Positions 62,995-64,000 of a stretch of DNA of 64,000 nt are shown in pieces. Source of the stretch: Pseudoalteromonas gelatinilytica (GTDB taxonomy: Bacteria > Pseudomonadota > Gammaproteobacteria > Enterobacterales > Alteromonadaceae); NCBI RefSeq assembly GCF_001641615.1, contig NZ_LRRU01000020.1:330525-394524 (forward strand), written 5' to 3'. The translations under genes and the position numbers were made by a program. The notes below the pieces were generated by a model. The model was not told the DNA's origin and made no database searches. It saw nothing but the letters and a program-made list of their open reading frames with translations. How positions within the stretch are numbered: the first letter of the stretch is position 1; the number at the start of each line of letters is the position of its first letter.

Positions 62995-63369
62995 GTGATT
63001 GTTTCAACGTTTGCTGCCATTTTGGCGATTTTATACATTCAACTTAGCTTTCGTGTCATTAAACTGCGTAAAGCAAAGCGTATTTCACTTGGCGATGGCG
63101 GTGATGCTAGCCTACAAGCGGCTATTCGAACCCATGCAAATTTTATTGAATATGTGCCATTTTCGCTGATTCTGCTATTTTTATTAGAGTACCAAGGTCT
63201 TCCAAGCCATTTTTGCTATATTTTAGGGGCAATGCTGGTTGCTGGCCGTTTTTGTCATAGTTATGCACTCGCTGATAATCTGATGAAATTACGTGTATTA
63301 GGGATGATGCTAACTTTCTTAACAATTTTAATCAGCGCAGTGATGTTATTAGTTACACAGGTATTCTAA
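62995..63369 (+). CDS. MAPEG family membrane protein
   Basis: 124 aa from a GTG start (GGAAAAACT upstream). Four hydrophobic segments: STFAAILAILYIQLSFRVI, NFIEYVPFSLILLFLLEY, SHFCYILGAMLVAGRFCHSY and LRVLGMMLTFLTILISAVML. RTHANFIEYVP between helices 1 and 2 is the MAPEG signature (AxxNxxExxP). Members include microsomal glutathione transferases; many bacterial ones are uncharacterised. It is followed after 1 bp by a periplasmic binding-protein gene, so the two are probably one transcript. Confidence 0.88.
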   Translation: MIVSTFAAILAILYIQLSFRVIKLRKAKRISLGDGGDASLQAAIRTHANFIEYVPFSLILLFLLEYQGLPSHFCYILGAMLVAGRFCHSYALADNLMKLRVLGMMLTFLTILISAVMLLVTQVF

Positions 63370-63370
63370 T

Positions 63371-64000
63371 ATGCTGAAGATTGTTTTTACTTTACTACTT
63401 TTGATATTTTCGGTTTCAGGCGTAGCTGAAGTAAAAACAATCAATGGCAAAAAAGAAGCAGCAATCCCCCCAGCAACACTCAATATTATTTACCCTAAAA
63501 CCATGCCAAGCCTCATCGAGGAAAACTATTACCCATTGCTTGTACTTAAAACGGCATTAAAAAGAAGTGGTTATAAATTCACACTTACACCGGCGGCAGA
63601 AGTGTTAGGGCAAAATCGTGTTTTAAAAGAAATTGAAAAAGGCACGATTGATGTTACCTGGACCATGACAGATAAAGAACGAGAAGAACGTTTATTACCA
63701 ATACGCGTGCCGCTTTTCAAAGGCTTGTTTGGTTGGCGCATGATGTTTATCAATGAGCAAAATCTAGCGCATTTGAGCCAGCTAAAAACCTTAGACGATT
63801 TAAAACATATCTACTTTTTACAAGGGCAAGATTGGCCTGATACCAAAATATTGCGTGATAACGGCTTGGTTGTTTCTACCTCGTTAGATTTAGAGTTTCT
63901 GTTTGTCATGCTCGATAGAGGTCGCGGCGATTTATTTCCTCGTTCTATCCTCGAAATCAAAGACGAATATGCAGTTTTCAAAAACCAGATGCCGCTGGCT
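63371..64000 (+). CDS. Periplasmic substrate-binding-type protein, partial (5' end)
   Basis: The first 210 codons of a gene that runs off the right edge. The signal peptide is IVFTLLLLIFSVSGVAEV. The mature part shows NIIYPKTMPSLIEENYYPLL, LKRSGYKFTLTPAAEVLGQN, DVTWTMTDKEREERLLPIRV and GLFGWRMMFINEQNLAHLSQ, the pattern of type-2 (SBP_bac_3-like) solute-binding proteins in marine gammaproteobacteria that stand without a transporter. Ligand unknown. ATG 63371 follows the MAPEG stop by 1 bp. Confidence 0.82.
   Translation, partial: MLKIVFTLLLLIFSVSGVAEVKTINGKKEAAIPPATLNIIYPKTMPSLIEENYYPLLVLKTALKRSGYKFTLTPAAEVLGQNRVLKEIEKGTIDVTWTMTDKEREERLLPIRVPLFKGLFGWRMMFINEQNLAHLSQLKTLDDLKHIYFLQGQDWPDTKILRDNGLVVSTSLDLEFLFVMLDRGRGDLFPRSILEIKDEYAVFKNQMPLA

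Noticed and set aside
1..64000. CRISPR arrays, insertion sequences, prophage, integrons or toxin-antitoxin modules
   Set aside because: I found no regularly spaced repeats, transposase or integrase genes, terminal inverted repeats with target duplications, or toxin-antitoxin pairs. The 36436-36870 P-loop protein has a kinase-like fold but no adjacent antitoxin.

Overview
The window looks like a contiguous piece of chromosome from a marine gammaproteobacterium of the Pseudoalteromonas type (Alteromonadales). The reasons are low-GC coding sequence, gammaproteobacterial core proteins with close E. coli counterparts, the preserved block ybfF-ybfE-fldA-fur beside seqA-pgm, and accessory genes common in that group: a rhombosortase, lipoprotein M28 and S9 peptidases, a two-lipoyl branched-chain E2, and DUF3025, DUF3859 and DUF2254 proteins. 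I see no insertion sequence, prophage, integron, CRISPR array, toxin-antitoxin pair or rRNA. No stretch longer than about 300 bases lacks a gene.

Layout. 1-5200: the 5' part of sppA (minus), fadH with a FadR-like site, a DoxX/HvfX-type membrane protein, a YdjA-like nitroreductase, two small membrane proteins and tRNA-Ser(UGA). 5280-12030: fklB, then fur, fldA, ybfE, a DUF2788 protein and ybfF on the minus strand, then seqA, pgm and astE on the plus strand. 12300-16060: branched-chain 2-oxoacid dehydrogenase E1-alpha, E1-beta and E2. 16110-25940: a Fur-box-controlled ArsP_2-type transporter, an M28 peptidase, a DUF3025 gene overlapping a NatAB-type ABC exporter, a hybrid histidine kinase and an LpxH-like phosphoesterase. 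26070-36170: proS, trmO, a beta-barrel protein, an acyl-CoA thioesterase, ETF-QO facing etfBA, a lone phosphate-binding-type protein and asnS. 36430-41970: a P-loop kinase, then bioA facing bioBFCD around a BirA operator. 41970-64000: htpX, small conserved genes, a porin, a TetR regulator, ybiT, purEK, a YeiH-type exporter, a secreted EEP-family enzyme, an S9 peptidase, rhombosortase, ggt, maeA, a SIMPL protein, a DUF2254 protein, a MAPEG protein and the start of a periplasmic binding protein.

How the genes connect. Acyl-chain and branched-chain amino-acid catabolism is prominent. FadH, the Bkd E1/E2 complex, ETF, ETF-QO and a YciA-like thioesterase all make, oxidise or release acyl-CoA. Palindromes of similar form (TTGACG-type and TTACGTTAACGTAA) stand before the etf and bkd operons, and a FadR-like half-palindrome stands before fadH. 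This suggests linked control. Iron control is represented by fur itself and by a strong Fur box on the ArsP_2-type transporter.

I found no convincing wholly new multi-gene system; most of the window is housekeeping. The observations most worth a second look are regulatory or structural: the ybiT reading frame apparently starting at a non-AUG codon, a BirA operator touching the bioA start codon, tandem palindromes upstream of etfBA and of the tetR gene, a repeated palindrome plus long inverted repeat before purE, an inverted repeat flanking the fur promoter, and an HvfX-like DoxX protein without its usual copper-RiPP partners.
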